Shown one piece after another: positions 12,836 to 23,594 of a stretch of DNA of 64,000 nt (its first letter is position 1; every line of letters begins with the position of its first letter). Location: NCBI GenBank assembly GCA_027924585.1, contig BSBM01000826.1, forward strand, positions 15,454,001 to 15,518,000, given 5' to 3'. A program made the position numbers and the translations under genes. The DNA comes from Larix kaempferi. Lineage: Eukaryota; Streptophyta; Pinopsida; Pinales; Pinaceae. Under the pieces are notes generated by a model. That model did not search any database. It had not been told where the DNA came from and saw only the letters and a program-made list of their open reading frames with translations.

Positions 12836-13941
12836 TGTTGATGTTTCTCCATGGTTACAGCATCAGGCAACATTCTACAGACATTCTTCTAGAGAGGTCA
12901 TGAGAAGTGACCAATGGTTGGTAGAGGATGACCCCCGCATAGCCTTGATTAGTCATGAGAACTGAATAAGGGTAAACAATACTCGAGATGCTTACTCTAA
13001 GAAAGAGAGCTTCGATAAGGAAGCTAGAGGCCACATTGCATTCTCCGAGAAGGAGTGATCTATTCTATATTAGAGTGAGTTGAATTGTTCATTTTCATAG
13101 GGGATTCCGTCCCCTTGTGAAATATACAAAGTCTAATCTAATGTTGAATTTGACATAGGCTCTAAGAACTAACTGAGACTTCTTAGAGTGGGGTCAAATC
13201 AACATTGGAGCTCTATGGGTGAATTTGATTTGCATGTGAGGAGATGAACATCAACAAGGACAACTTTTCTATGATGAAGAAATAATCGAGAAGCCAAGTC
13301 AACAATTGAAGAAGTCCCATATAGCATTGAAGAAGTCCTAGAAGAAAATTGAAGGCAAGAAGACAAGTCGGCCTAGAAGAAAGAATAAGTTTGCCCCAGC
13401 AAAGAAGACAAGTCGGGCCCATCAATTGTACAAGTTGGCCCCATTGATGAAAAAGTCAAGTGGATCGAATAATATAAATAAAGTGCTCTCACACTTCATT
13501 TTCATCAACACGCAACATATCTTCTCTCTCCACTTGTGCGCACTTTTTCAAGGAAGGCCTAGCAAAGGCAAGGAAGCAAACATTTTGGGTTCTTATCATC
13601 TTCTTGTGGTTTGCCATCTCTCCCTAGATATTCACTAGGGTTTCTTGTAGCATAAGGGCACACTCTTGTGCTAGGGTTTCATATTCATGAATGGTATTGT
13701 ACTTGTTGGATTGATTTCTTCTAAGAAAAGTTGACTGGGTTTTCTCCCTGTTGGGTTTCCCATCATAAAATTTGTGTGTCTCTTGTGCATTATTATCTTT
13801 CAGTGATTCTTGTTTTATTTCTGCTGTAAGTGAAAGTTGAAATTTTCAGTGTATAATTATGCAATGTTAAAAGTGGGATGATAATCATTAGGAAAAAATT
13901 ATCAAGATCTGAAAATTATACGCTAAGTTAAAAATTCAACA
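12836..13941 (+). repeat. 5' LTR of element A
   Basis: About 1106 bp, from TGTTGATG to TTCAACA. The partner is split into 17270-17310 and 47824-48902. A TATA box (TATAAATA, 13473-13480) is followed directly by a small hairpin (AAGTG, loop CTCTCA, CACTT at 13481-13496). The right end abuts the primer site. Confidence 0.92.
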
Positions 13942-13953
13942 TGGTATTAGAGC
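13942..13953 (+). promoter_or_regulatory. Primer-binding site of element A (tRNA-iMet type)
   Basis: TGGTATTAGAGC follows the LTR directly. It matches the usual plant initiator-methionine PBS (TGGTATCAGAGC) with one change. Confidence 0.9.
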
Positions 13954-14327
13954 AGTACTAAAAGAAGCCATTGCCAGTGACTATTTATGCCCGAATATGG
14001 AAACTAGGGATTCCAACTTTGGACATTTCTGACCTCAAATTGGACTTGGAAATAGTGTTTTGGAGGTCTCCCTAGTAGGGAACACTTATCCGTGGAAACA
14101 AATTTCAGTTTTGTAAAGATTCAGACTTGACCTATTTTTTACAGGAATTAGGGTTTCTGGAAACTAGGGATTCTAGTTTTGAACCTTTCTAGCCACACAT
14201 TGGACTGAAAAATAGTGTTCACGAGGTCACCTAAGGAGGGTGCATCTATCTGTGGAGTCAAATTTTAATTTTGACCTAATTTTTGGGTCTAGGTTTTATG
14301 GATCAAATTTTTCAGATTTTGTCAAGA

Positions 14328-14764
14328 TGGTGTCTAGAGTAGAAGACAAGTTGGATGATGTTGAGATTGCAGATGAACTCTAGTATTATTTTGTCTCTAC
14401 TCTTAATGACACTATTATAGATAGTAGTGATACTTGGTCAATAGACAATGGTTCTTCCAAGCACATGATAGTCCAAGAACATAAGAGAAATAAAGGTGAA
14501 GGATTAGCCCCAGTTGAAAATCAGAAGAAGAAGGACCTCTCAAAGGTAAAATGTTTCAATTGTCATAAGTTTGGTCACTTTTCTATTCAATTTCCTCAGA
14601 AGAAAAGAAAAGGAAGAAGAAATGGTGAGAAGAAGAAAAATACAAGTAGAATATTAGCTCCAGAAGAAAAGAATAAGGATCTTTCAAAGATTAAGTGCTA
14701 CGATTGTCACAAATTTGGTCACTATGTTTCTCGGAGTCCTAAAAGGAAAAGGAAGAGAAAGTAA
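14328..14764 (+). pseudogene. Element A Gag/protease remnant with two broken zinc knuckles
   Basis: A frame around 14431-14466 reads TWSIDNGSSKHM, which resembles the Copia protease active-site region. Downstream (14465-14764) two CCHC-like motifs appear, CFNCHKFGHFSIQF and CYDCHKFGHYVSRS. In each the last Cys of the knuckle is replaced, by Phe in the first and Ser in the second, so neither should bind zinc normally. In Copia elements the knuckle normally precedes the protease, so the order here also suggests rearrangement. Lysine-rich stretches flank the knuckles, as in Gag nucleocapsid domains. Not functional. Confidence 0.7.
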
Positions 14765-15120
14765 CATGCATCAACAAACGATATTGATGAGCATCCACCA
14801 TAGAAGAAGACAAAAATTTGATAACTAAAAGAAAAAGTCTTGACAGAGAAGACAAGTCTACACTTGCATACCAACTATCATACCAAGGCACACTTAATAA
14901 AGAGGTTTTCCAAAGATCCAAATAGAGCTTGAAGATATTAGCAAGGGTTGTACACTTGGCTAGAATTCCAAGGGATCTTTTGAACAGTGATGGTAGATCC
15001 AAGACGATATTGGATCTTGTGCATTCTGTGACTTCTTGATGTTTTCTTGAAAAATATGGATCTACTTCATGAAGCCAAACATAAGGTCTTTAACAAGTTC
15101 CAGAAGTTCAAGGCTAAGGC

Positions 15121-15240
15121 ATAAAAATTAATGATGAAGAAAATTAAGGTGTTGAGGTCAGACAATGGAGGATAGTATATGTCCAAGGACTTCAAGGATT
15201 TATGCAAGGAGGAAAAGATCAATAGGGAGTCAACAACAAA
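15121..15240 (+). pseudogene. Element A integrase remnant
   Basis: A short stretch reads KVLRSDNGG, then a stop where Copia integrase normally continues with a Glu, then YMSKDFKDLCKE. This is the second catalytic Asp region of the Copia integrase core. The rest of the integrase is missing. Positions 15241-15864 hold no coding homology, only imperfect short repeats (GAGTGAGTCATAT-like units near 15425-15590). Confidence 0.65.
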
Positions 15241-15864
15241 GATAAGTATTCAACGTTTTAAGTAATGAGTTTTATATACTTAAGTTAAATTGATATGTTG
15301 TTGATGGATAGCATAACTGTTCAATTAGTATTGGTTAACACTTGTGAACATGTTTGTCATGTATTGATAGGTTCATTGTGAAGGCTATCAAAGCATAGGC
15401 ATCCAATATGATAGTTTATACTCAAGAGAGTGAGTCATATCCCTTCGAAAAAAAACAAGAGTGATTATATCTCCTATAAATCAAGAGTAAGTCATACCTA
15501 TTGAATGGGAAAGAGAGAGACATATCTCTCGTGAGTGACAGAAGTGAGTCACATCTTCTGTAAATCATGAGTTAGTTATATCTATTGTGGTGATCAGTAC
15601 ATATTGACAATCAGGAGTCTGAGATTCGATATGTCATATATGGATGCATGTCGAGATGTAGAGGTGCATGCAGCACCAGGTTGCTTCGATGCTGGATACC
15701 TAGATATAGAGATGCACATAGTGCAGATGCAGAGGGAGTAGGATTTCTAGATACAAAGGAAGCATGATACTTAGGTACAGAGGGAGCAGGGTGCTCCAAC
15801 ACAAAGGTAGTATCTGCAACATAGTTTGTTGATGATGAAGGAGGTGTCCTAGTACCCCCCCCTT

Positions 15865-16686
15865 CAAGAAGAAGTTGACCTCTAAGTTTGAGATGAAGGA
15901 TCATGGCCTGATGCATTACTTCTTGGGATTAGTGTGGCAAAGACCAAGAGAGATATTCCTCAGTCAAGGGAAGTACAGAGTTGACATCCCAAGAGATTCG
16001 AGATGATGGAATGCAAATCCATGGCTATACCTATGATGACAAATATGAACAAGCTAAGTGATTCCACTTCATATTCAGATTTGATGGAACCCAATATATG
16101 CATGCATAAAAATATGAATTATTTGATTGATTCTGCTTTAGATTCAGATTTGGTGGATACCATGATGTACAGGTAGTTGATTGGATCCTTGATGTACTGG
16201 TTTAACACCAGGACACATATTTTCTTTGCAATGAACACCCTCATCCAGTTTATGGTTGAGCTGAGGCATGTACATTCAGTTCTAGTAAAGCATGTGCTGA
16301 GGTACCTGCATAGTACAATTATGGTTTGAAATATGTCTCAGGTGGTGAAGTGAGGCTGCAAGGATATACATATTCTGACTGGACAGGAAGTGCAGTGGAC
16401 AAAGAGCACCTTATGGTGCTACTTTATCTTGATATGAGCTATGATATCCTGTTTAGCAGGAAGCAAACTTATGTTGCACTCAATACAACAGAAGAAAAGT
16501 ATTATGTATCAAGTGTCGCAAGTCGTGAAGTAGTGTGGCTTCAAAAGCTTCTTATAGGATTATTTGGTAAGGAGCTAGAAATGACCTTGATACATTGTGA
16601 CAATCAAAGCTATGTCAAGATTTCAGAAAATCCAGTGTTTCATGACAGGTCGAAGCATATTGATATCAAATACCACTTCATCTAAT
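15865..16686 (+). pseudogene. Element A reverse transcriptase-RNase H remnant
   Basis: Near 15880-15945 the frame gives KFEMKDHGLMHYFLG, the C-terminal Copia RT signature. Pieces of the connecting region follow (LIGSLMYWFNTRT near 16180). A 119-codon frame (16326-16685) then holds the RNase H part with SRKQTYVALNT, the Copia motif before the active-site Glu, and [20 protein letters not shown] further on. Several frame changes and stops interrupt it, and the N-terminal RT with the catalytic YVDD is absent. Dead remnant. Confidence 0.8.
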
Positions 16687-16867
16687 ACATGGTGCAGAAG
16701 GGAGAAGTGACGCTCCAATACATATCCATGGATTAGTAGATAGTCAACATTATCACCAAGTCTCTGTCCAAGGAAAAGTTTGTATACTTTAGGGACAAGC
16801 TTGGCATTATGGAGAATGTATCCCTCAGTGAGAGGGAGTGTTGATGGATGAGAAGCATTGGGAAGAC

Positions 16868-17235
16868 ATTCATGAGAAGTGGATGGCCTAGACACCGTGA
16901 TGGTTTTACAGATGAGCGGCAGACATTCACGATAAGTGAATGGCCTAAACCTCATGATGGTCCTTTAAGATAAGTAGCATACATTCACGAGAAGTGAATG
17001 GCTCTGGTACAATATTCATATAGATAGTCATGATATTTGGCTAGAAGAATCGAGATATAGATGCAGTACATATCCGAGATGGATTACGGACATTCTCACG
17101 AAGTGAGAATCTTGGTAGTGATGTATAATGTCTCCAAGTGTGAATATTGGCAGCGACGACACTCTCACGAAGTGAGAAGCTTGGCGGTGATGCATAGTGT
17201 CTTCTATTAACATTCTCACCAAGTGCGAAGCTTGG
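16868..17235. repeat. Array of short hairpins in the 3' region of element A
   Basis: At least six inverted repeats of the form ATTCAC-GAGAA-GTGAAT or TTCTCAC-GAA-GTGAGAA occur near 16870, 16926, 16988, 17090, 17160 and 17213, within imperfect longer repeats. They lie between RNase H and the polypurine tract, where the element is non-coding. Confidence 0.75.
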
Positions 17236-17260
17236 CGTAATATAGAATATTCCTCTCGCT

Positions 17261-17269
17261 AAGAGGGAG
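17261..17269 (+). promoter_or_regulatory. Polypurine tract of element A
   Basis: AAGAGGGAG lies directly before the 3' LTR, the expected position of the plus-strand primer. Confidence 0.85.
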
Positions 17270-17310
17270 TGTTGTTGTTTATCCATGGTTACAGCATTGG
17301 GAAACATTAT
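17270..17310 (+). repeat. 3' LTR of element A, first part
   Basis: The first 41 bp (TGTTGTTG to ATTAT) match the start of the 5' LTR at 12836. The LTR is then interrupted by element B and resumes at 47824. Confidence 0.9.
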
Positions 17311-18997
17311 TGTAATGTCCCTTTTTAGGAAATTTATTAAAATGGCAAATTTTTCATTTTTTTCCCTAGTTTGACCTTTGACTAGTTTTGATGTCTAAGT
17401 CTCCAAATTGCTCCAAATGATCCCAAATATTTAGAGAAGGTGTATGAATTATATTAGGACTTGATTATGATGTTCAAGGATGTTTTAGGACCATAAAAAT
17501 ACTTCTGCAAACCCTTTTAATATTTTGGCCAATGTATGGAATTTTACTAGCAATTTGGGGTTCGAATCCCCCCAAGGTAAATGTTGAATATGGCTCTCCA
17601 AAGGCTTCCAAACCCACTAAAATTTATAAAATGAAGCAGAGAATGTACAAGGGACAATATTAAGGTCTCATTTGCATCATTATTCATTTTGTGAAGTTTG
17701 TTATAACCCTCTCCCAACAGCTAAAAATCACTAGTTTCCACTTTGGGGGAAATGGCATTAAATCTTCTTCAAATGGTATTAAACCGATCAAAATGAATCC
17801 AAATGCTTAAGTATTGAACATAAAACTTATGAATCTCATAAATGAAAGTCCATTAGTCATAAATACATTAGAGGAATGATATTTCATTCGAATACATTAA
17901 TACATCATTGCTACACATCAAGATAGTGGGGAAATGACACCATTCTTTCATTAAAAATCAAATTTATACATTTCCACTTGTAATATCGACATGAAACTTT
18001 ATGAAGATGAATAAAAGAGTATCTAATTCATATGAAAAAATAAATGGGGCATTAGAAGCTCCCCCAAAGAGTAAAATAGCTCACCAAGTGCGTAATTCCT
18101 CAAGGATCATGAATATGCCAAGAAATAGAAGAATGATTGTAGAAGAAAGCTGAAAGATATGTGACCATGATCTGCCTTGTAGATTCAACCTTTAACAAAA
18201 TATTCCATTAAAGATCCAAATTAAAGTTCTGAATGGCCTTTCCAATTACCAATTAGGATGGGAATCTTTCACCCTCGAAATTGGTGCTAAGGCAAGTAGA
18301 GTAGCACTCCACTATCTCTCCTCTCCCAAATGAAAAATGCAAATTCTAAAATGATCAAAAGATGCTATTATTATTTTTTCATGAATTTTATAAACTTCTA
18401 AGTTCCTCCATGGGTCTAATTCCTTCCAAGAGCTTCATGCCAACTCAAGTTGGGAAGAGATTCCCAAGTATGCCACTTGTCCTTCCAATTCTAGCCCTCT
18501 CCTTCCCCAAATTCGAATTGGTGTCTCTTTGGATGTCCTAACTCACTTGAGAGCCCTCTTGGAGGATATTTTTATCCCTAACATGTCATATATGTCATAT
18601 GTCAGCCTTCAGGTCTGATTTGTGTCATAGGTGTCATAGCATCTTCATCATTGTTGTCATAGAGCTAGGGAATCTAGCCCAAGTGTCCCACTAGCTCCAA
18701 ATTGCCTCTTCCTCTTCCATGGGAGTTACTCTTCCTCTACATTTCGACCTCATTGACTCATGCCAAGTATTATTCCCTTCCAACTCATCCCAATAACATT
18801 GGACTTCTCATGGATTCGAATTGACAAGAGGAGGATGCCATGTGGCATAGAAAATCTAGCTTATGTGGGTCCCACTTCTTCCATGTGTCTTCATGATCAA
18901 ATGCCACTTTGATTTTCACTTGTATATATTTATTTAGCTCCTTTATTAAATATTTATGCTATTCTAATGTCCACACATCATTTATTATCCCTCTTGT
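17311..18997 (-). repeat. 3' LTR of element B, first part
   Basis: It begins TGTAATGTCCC and aligns throughout with the right LTR (45976-47818). At 18997 it is cut by element C and resumes at 39073. Short plus- and minus-strand frames inside it are not conserved between the LTR copies and are not genes. Confidence 0.92.
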
Positions 18998-19551
18998 TGT
19001 TAATTTTTTAGCATTAATTCAACATACTCTAGGATCTTTACTAAGAGAATAACATGTACAGCATATCAATCATATCAAGCACAACAAGCAATCACATAAG
19101 ACAATGGACACACAGAGTTTCACCGGGGAAAACCATAAAGGTGAAAAACCCCACAACTTCCTGAGAGATAGAAAGAGCAATGATACAACCCAAGCACAAG
19201 AGATAGTCCTCCTAGCAGCTACTCCTCCTTCCTCACTTGTGCGCCACTTTCTAGTGAGTGTAGAAGTGAATAATGAAGTGATCAAATAGAGTGCCTCCCG
19301 CACTCTATTTTATACATGACCTGACTTGCCTAATAAAATAGCAGGGCCGACTTGTCTAACTCAGCCTAATAACCCATGGTAATACTAATCAGGGCCGACC
19401 CCACACTTGGTGGTCTAATAAACCATCACATGCAAGTTGTGACACTTGTCAATACAAATGACGACACTTCCGTATAGAGGAATAATACCATCTCTATAGG
19501 AGTACAATATACATAAGTGAAATACATCCCGAAGTTACATATACATCAACA
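18998..19551 (-). repeat. 3' LTR of element C
   Basis: 554 bp, TGTTAATT...CATCAACA on the plus strand. Partner at 38508-39067. It contains a minus-strand TATA box (CTATTTTATA on the plus strand, 19305-19314) overlapped by a perfect 11-bp-arm hairpin at 19284-19310. Confidence 0.95.
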
Positions 19552-19561
19552 CTCCCTCTTA
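19552..19561 (-). promoter_or_regulatory. Polypurine tract of element C
   Basis: On the minus strand TAAGAGGGAG directly precedes the 3' LTR start (TGTTGATG). Confidence 0.85.
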
Positions 19562-19784
19562 ACTAGGAAGGTATTTCTTGACACAGATATGCTAGCACAA
19601 GTCTTCTTCTCTGGATCATCGTCACTGGATTATCGTCATTGAATCATCGTCATTGTCACTGTTGTTGCTATCTCAATCAATCTCGAATCTACTCGTCATA
19701 GGAAGTTCTATAGAGCCAGTTGTTTTTCATCTTGGATGTAGGCCTGCCACCTGTAGGTCTTCATCATCTTTAGAGCTAGCCCTT

Positions 19785-20090
19785 TTTCATGATGGATGTA
19801 TCACATCTACAGAGCCAGCCCTTTTTCATGTTGGATGTATCACATCTACAAAGCCAACCCTTTTCCATACTGGATGTGACCTAGAACAAATCTAGGATTT
19901 ATCATCACAGAGCCAGTCCTTTTCCATACTGGATGTGACCTAGAACAAATCTAGGATTTTCCACCACAGAGCCAGTCCTTTTTCATACTGGATGTGACCT
20001 AGAACAAATCTAGGATTTTCCACCACAGAGCCAGTCCTTTTTCATACTGGATGTGACCTAGAAAAAATATAGGATTTTCCACCACATAAC
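19785..20090. repeat. 59-bp minisatellite in element C
   Basis: TGGATGTGACCTAG recurs at 19871, 19930, 19989 and 20048, exactly 59 bp apart, with degenerate shorter units to the left (TGGATGTATCACATCTAC). It lies in the non-coding part between RNase H and the 3' LTR. Confidence 0.9.
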
Positions 20091-20440
20091 CTCGAAAGAG
20101 CATCCCAGGACTTATTACGGGCACATAGCCCAACCTATCGGATCTCCCAGGACTACATTACATGTGGTTATGGCAAAACCTTGAAAGAGCATCCCAGGAC
20201 TTATTACGGGCACACAGCCCAACCTATCGGATCTCCCAGGATTACATTACATTCCATAGGACAAAACCTCGAAAGAGCATCCCAGGACTTATTGCGAGCA
20301 CACAAACCAACCTATCGGATCTCCCGGGGAAACATTACATGTCCTCCCAAAGAAATGCCTCGAAAGAGCATCCCAAGACTGATTACGGGAACACATCCCA
20401 ACCTATCAGATCTCCCAGGTCAACTTACATGCTCATCTGC
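20091..20440. repeat. Approx. 89-bp minisatellite in element C
   Basis: GAAAGAGCATCCCA recurs at about 20094, 20183, 20271 and 20362, giving four units of 88-91 bp. It directly follows the 59-bp array. Plus-strand frames through it are by-products of the repeat. The stretch from 20441 to 20713 holds unrepeated GATCAT-rich sequence related to the unit amplified in element F. Confidence 0.9.
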
Positions 20441-20713
20441 ACAACCTGTCCACGGCCATAGAGCATCAACCTGATACTCATCATCTGGAGCAACATCCTG
20501 AAGCTTGTCATCCATGATCATCTTGATCATACAATGTATCCACTTGATACATATCTAGAGCAGTAACTGAAGCATCATCCTGATGCTCATCACACAACGC
20601 TTACATCCACAGCCATGGGGAGGATCCTCCTCTCACCATGCTTGGAATGGCTCCTGCAGATGTATCCATCACTTCTTCCTCGAAGTGTCATCAATCTGAA
20701 GAACACCAAGCCT

Positions 20714-21509
20714 CTATCTGAAGTACTCAAACTTCACTCTGGCTAGTGGTTTTGTCAACACATCTACAACCTTCTCATCCGTCGCAACATACAGGAGCTT
20801 CACTGCTCCTCTCTGCACCATATCCCTGATATAGTGATATTTGATCTCAATGTGCTTCAATTTGTTGTGGAATACCGGGTTCTCAAATAGCTTCACACAA
20901 CTCTGGTTTTCACAAAAGATACCAGTATCCTCCAGCGAGAGATCAAATAACTCAGACAGTAGCTTCCGGAGCCATACTACCTCACAACTAGCCGAACAAG
21001 CTGCAACATATTATACCTCGGCTGTACTCAGTGCTACACAGGACTGCTTCCTGCTAATCCAAGAGATCACACCCGATCCCATACTGAAGCAGCACCCAGA
21101 GGTGCTCTTCCTATCTGCAACACTACCTGCCCAGTATGAATCAACATAACCCTGCAGGTTAAACTTTTGATTCGCATCATACTTGAGCCCATAATCAATT
21201 GTACCCTTCAGGTACCTCAGAATATGCTTTACAACAACCAGGTGAACACTCCTCGGATCTATCAGGAACTGGCTCAATGTGTTCACTACAAAGTAAATAT
21301 CTGGTCTTGTGTTCGTCAGGTACATCAAGGACCTAATCATCTGATGATACACAGTGACATCAACCGGATCAGATGAAGCATCACACAGCAGCTTCAGGTT
21401 CGATGCCATAGGTGTGGCCATGGCCTTGCAGTCCATCATCCTGAACCTCTTCAGGATCTCTACTGCATACTTCCCTTGTCCAAGGAAGATTCCATCTGCG
21501 CTCTGCCAC
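20714..21509 (-). pseudogene. Element C RT C-terminus and RNase H (second part, after the D insertion)
   Basis: The minus strand resumes the polymerase gene with the connecting region (MMDCKAMATPMASNLKLL), the motif HILRYLKGTIDYGL, and RNase H motifs (DSYWAGSVADRKSTSGC, SRKQSCVALSTAE). A Gly-to-Tyr-like change is seen in DSYWAG compared with DSDWAG in element F, which hits a catalytic Asp position. A further frame (20714-20896) carries the end, [19 protein letters not shown] and VLTKPLA. The frames are not continuous. The upstream half is at 34762-35479. Confidence 0.88.
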
Positions 21510-23061
21510 TGTTGGAGAGAACTTCCGCAGCAGTTAGGAAGCTGCTAATTTTGGGAAGGATAACTAATTTTGGAGGGAAAGTACCAATTTTGGCGGTAAG
21601 ACAAAGATATCGCCGTAGCGCAAATTCCGACGGGAATCACGGCGATAGGTACAGAAAAGTCAAGCATGTGGTACAAAGAAGAGGCCGAAGGGAGAGCTCA
21701 ACCACTGCAATAAAGGCGCCGAAGATGAAGAGAGGGTTCAGCTACCCTCATAAAGACGAAGGACTACAGTCAGCGTTGCGTGAACCAAGAAGAAGCAACG
21801 GGTCGATGCATTAAAGACTAAGGACTGCAGGAAGCGGCGACAAGACAGAAGGCGGCCATGGAAGTACAGCCAGTTTACTGTAAGTGGTTAGGGTTGAGTC
21901 ACTGTTGGGATAAGGCCCACAGTTTTGTAACTGCGATGAGACCTTCGGGCCATCTATATATAGTAGTCTTTTTATAGGATAAGGGTTTGGCCACATAGCG
22001 ATAGAGACATCAGGTAGATGCTAGTCAAGTCTTTTGTTGTTGCAAGTCTGAACATCCCTGAGAATACAAGGGCCGACCTGTTGAGAGATAGTGCAATCCG
22101 CTGGGATTGCGAGAGGGAGAGAGTGCACTGTAAAAGCAAGAAGAGAAAAGAGATCTATAGAGAAGGGCTCCCACTGAGGTGGAGTTTCCTAGAAGACCCC
22201 TATTGTAAAGAGTGGAACGGAGCTGTGTTTATTCCCCAGAGTTGTAAACAAGAACCGCAGTTCCCCTGGGCGTAGCCTTTGCCCTGGGAGTATCAATGTG
22301 CTTATCTAAGTAGCACTATTGTAATTGTGTAGCCATTATTCTCATTCATGTGGTTGTGCTATATATGAATGCTTCAATCTGTTATAAGTAATGTACATGG
22401 TCGTCAGTTAACTTCTGAATGATGTATAACAAGTGCGATAATCGTAGCTAACCTCTTTGCGAACTATATAATTGTTAAACAGAGGTTAATGTGCGAGTAA
22501 GAACTGAATATGAGGCATGAATGGTTTATTTAGACATTGCGCAAAGTAATGTTCTACCTAGTTACGTGTTGCGAGATATCAAGGGTCGACTTCAGTAGTG
22601 AGGGTTAGGCTTGTAGGCTGAATGCTGTTGCTGACTGCAGTACCAGGATAAGGATAGCTAAGACCACCTGTTAGCCCAGGAAGCGGCCAAAGTTCGCTTG
22701 CCGCAGGAACTAGAAGGGCAAGACATCGCACCTACGATATCCTGGGTATCGCTAGACGGGTTCACATAGGGAAAGACTTATCGCATTTCCTGCGTACTGC
22801 GATAAGACAGAGGCGTAGCCGGAGTAATGGAATGAGATAGACAGCTTCGGTGAAAGGGGTTAAGGTGGGTTTGAGCACCCTGGATGCCTCGGAACTTGGC
22901 TGAGGACACTTGAGTCTTCTGCCTCCCATTAGAATCACTTCGGGTGAGACCTCAGGTCGCTTCTGCGACCTGTTGCCGAAAGGGCCAGTGAGCTAAGGGT
23001 TCTGTTGGTCTAAAAGATTACCGCACGCCCGGGTCTGTCAAAGAGAAATAAAAGATCAACA
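21510..23061 (+). repeat. 5' LTR of element D
   Basis: 1552 bp, TGTTGGAG...GATCAACA. A TATA box (TATATATAG) is at 21955-21963. A hairpin AGGTCGC-TTCT-GCGACCT lies near 22952-22969. Short frames inside it are duplicated exactly in the other LTR and are not genes. Confidence 0.97.
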
Positions 23062-23063
23062 AA

Positions 23064-23078
23064 TGGTTCCGTTGCCGG
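23064..23078 (+). promoter_or_regulatory. Primer-binding site of element D
   Basis: TGGTTCCGTTGCCGG starts two bases after the LTR. It is closest to the tRNA-Asp type (TGGCGCCGTTGCCGG), with two mismatches at positions 4 and 5, so a different tRNA cannot be excluded. Confidence 0.75.
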
Positions 23079-23096
23079 TTTGAACACATTGAGCTG

Positions 23097-23582
23097 ATGT
23101 TCTGTTGGCATCCTACCAAGCAAGAACTTAACCAGTGGGTTGAGTCAAAAGAAAGAGAGTTTGCTGCAAAAGAAAACAAGAATCCTAGACTGAGCACTGA
23201 GGCTTGGCTACAGAAGCACATTTTTACAGATCTTCACGAGATATTCTTCGTAACTTATGCTATTGAGTTATATGGTTGGTTATCAAAGCTTGTTGACAAC
23301 AGCGGTGTCAAGAAGAGGCGAGAAGTTGTCTGGACAGCAGAGCTGATTCAGACCTTGAAGGGTGTCGATAACCCCATCTCACGCGCAGTAGACTTCTGGC
23401 TTACGAGTCTGCTGGACGGCTTCATCACAGAGTTCGCGGTTGATCAGAGAAAGAGTTTCAGCGCAGCAGAACGGTACTTCTTCAAGGGTTATCGCGGTAA
23501 GTACCTAAATTCTCTAAGTCTGTCCATTAAGCAATTACTATATGAAAAAGGAGTACTGGATATACTCTCAGATGAATTGTAG
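23097..23582 (+). pseudogene. Element D 5' ORF, unknown domain fused in frame to Gag
   Basis: A 161-codon frame starts 18 bases after the primer site. It looks like a folded, mainly helical protein with many aromatic residues (HEIFFVTYAIELYGWLSKL) and no motif that I recognise. It ends with TAG at 23580-23582 and the next frame (from 23595) is in the same phase with no other stop between, so the two were probably one reading frame before a nonsense change. Some Tat-group elements (Ogre) have an extra ORF of unknown role before gag, which this could correspond to. The start is the first ATG after the PBS. Confidence 0.7.
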
Positions 23583-23594
23583 CATGATATTGTA

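Noticed and set aside
15236-15300. Shared AACAAAGATAAGTATT in A (15237) and F (61560) as a common intron donor
   Set aside because: The sequence lacks a proper GT donor at the boundary, and similarity fades after about 20 bases.
19785-20440. CRISPR-like array
   Set aside because: Units are head-to-tail with no unique spacers, inside a plant retrotransposon.
20162-20474. Overlapping plus-strand frames in the 89-bp array
   Set aside because: Products of the tandem repeat in the non-coding 3' region of element C.
23097-23582. Independent host gene inside element D
   Set aside because: It starts 18 bases after the primer site, lies in phase with gag and is inside a clean LTR-to-LTR unit.
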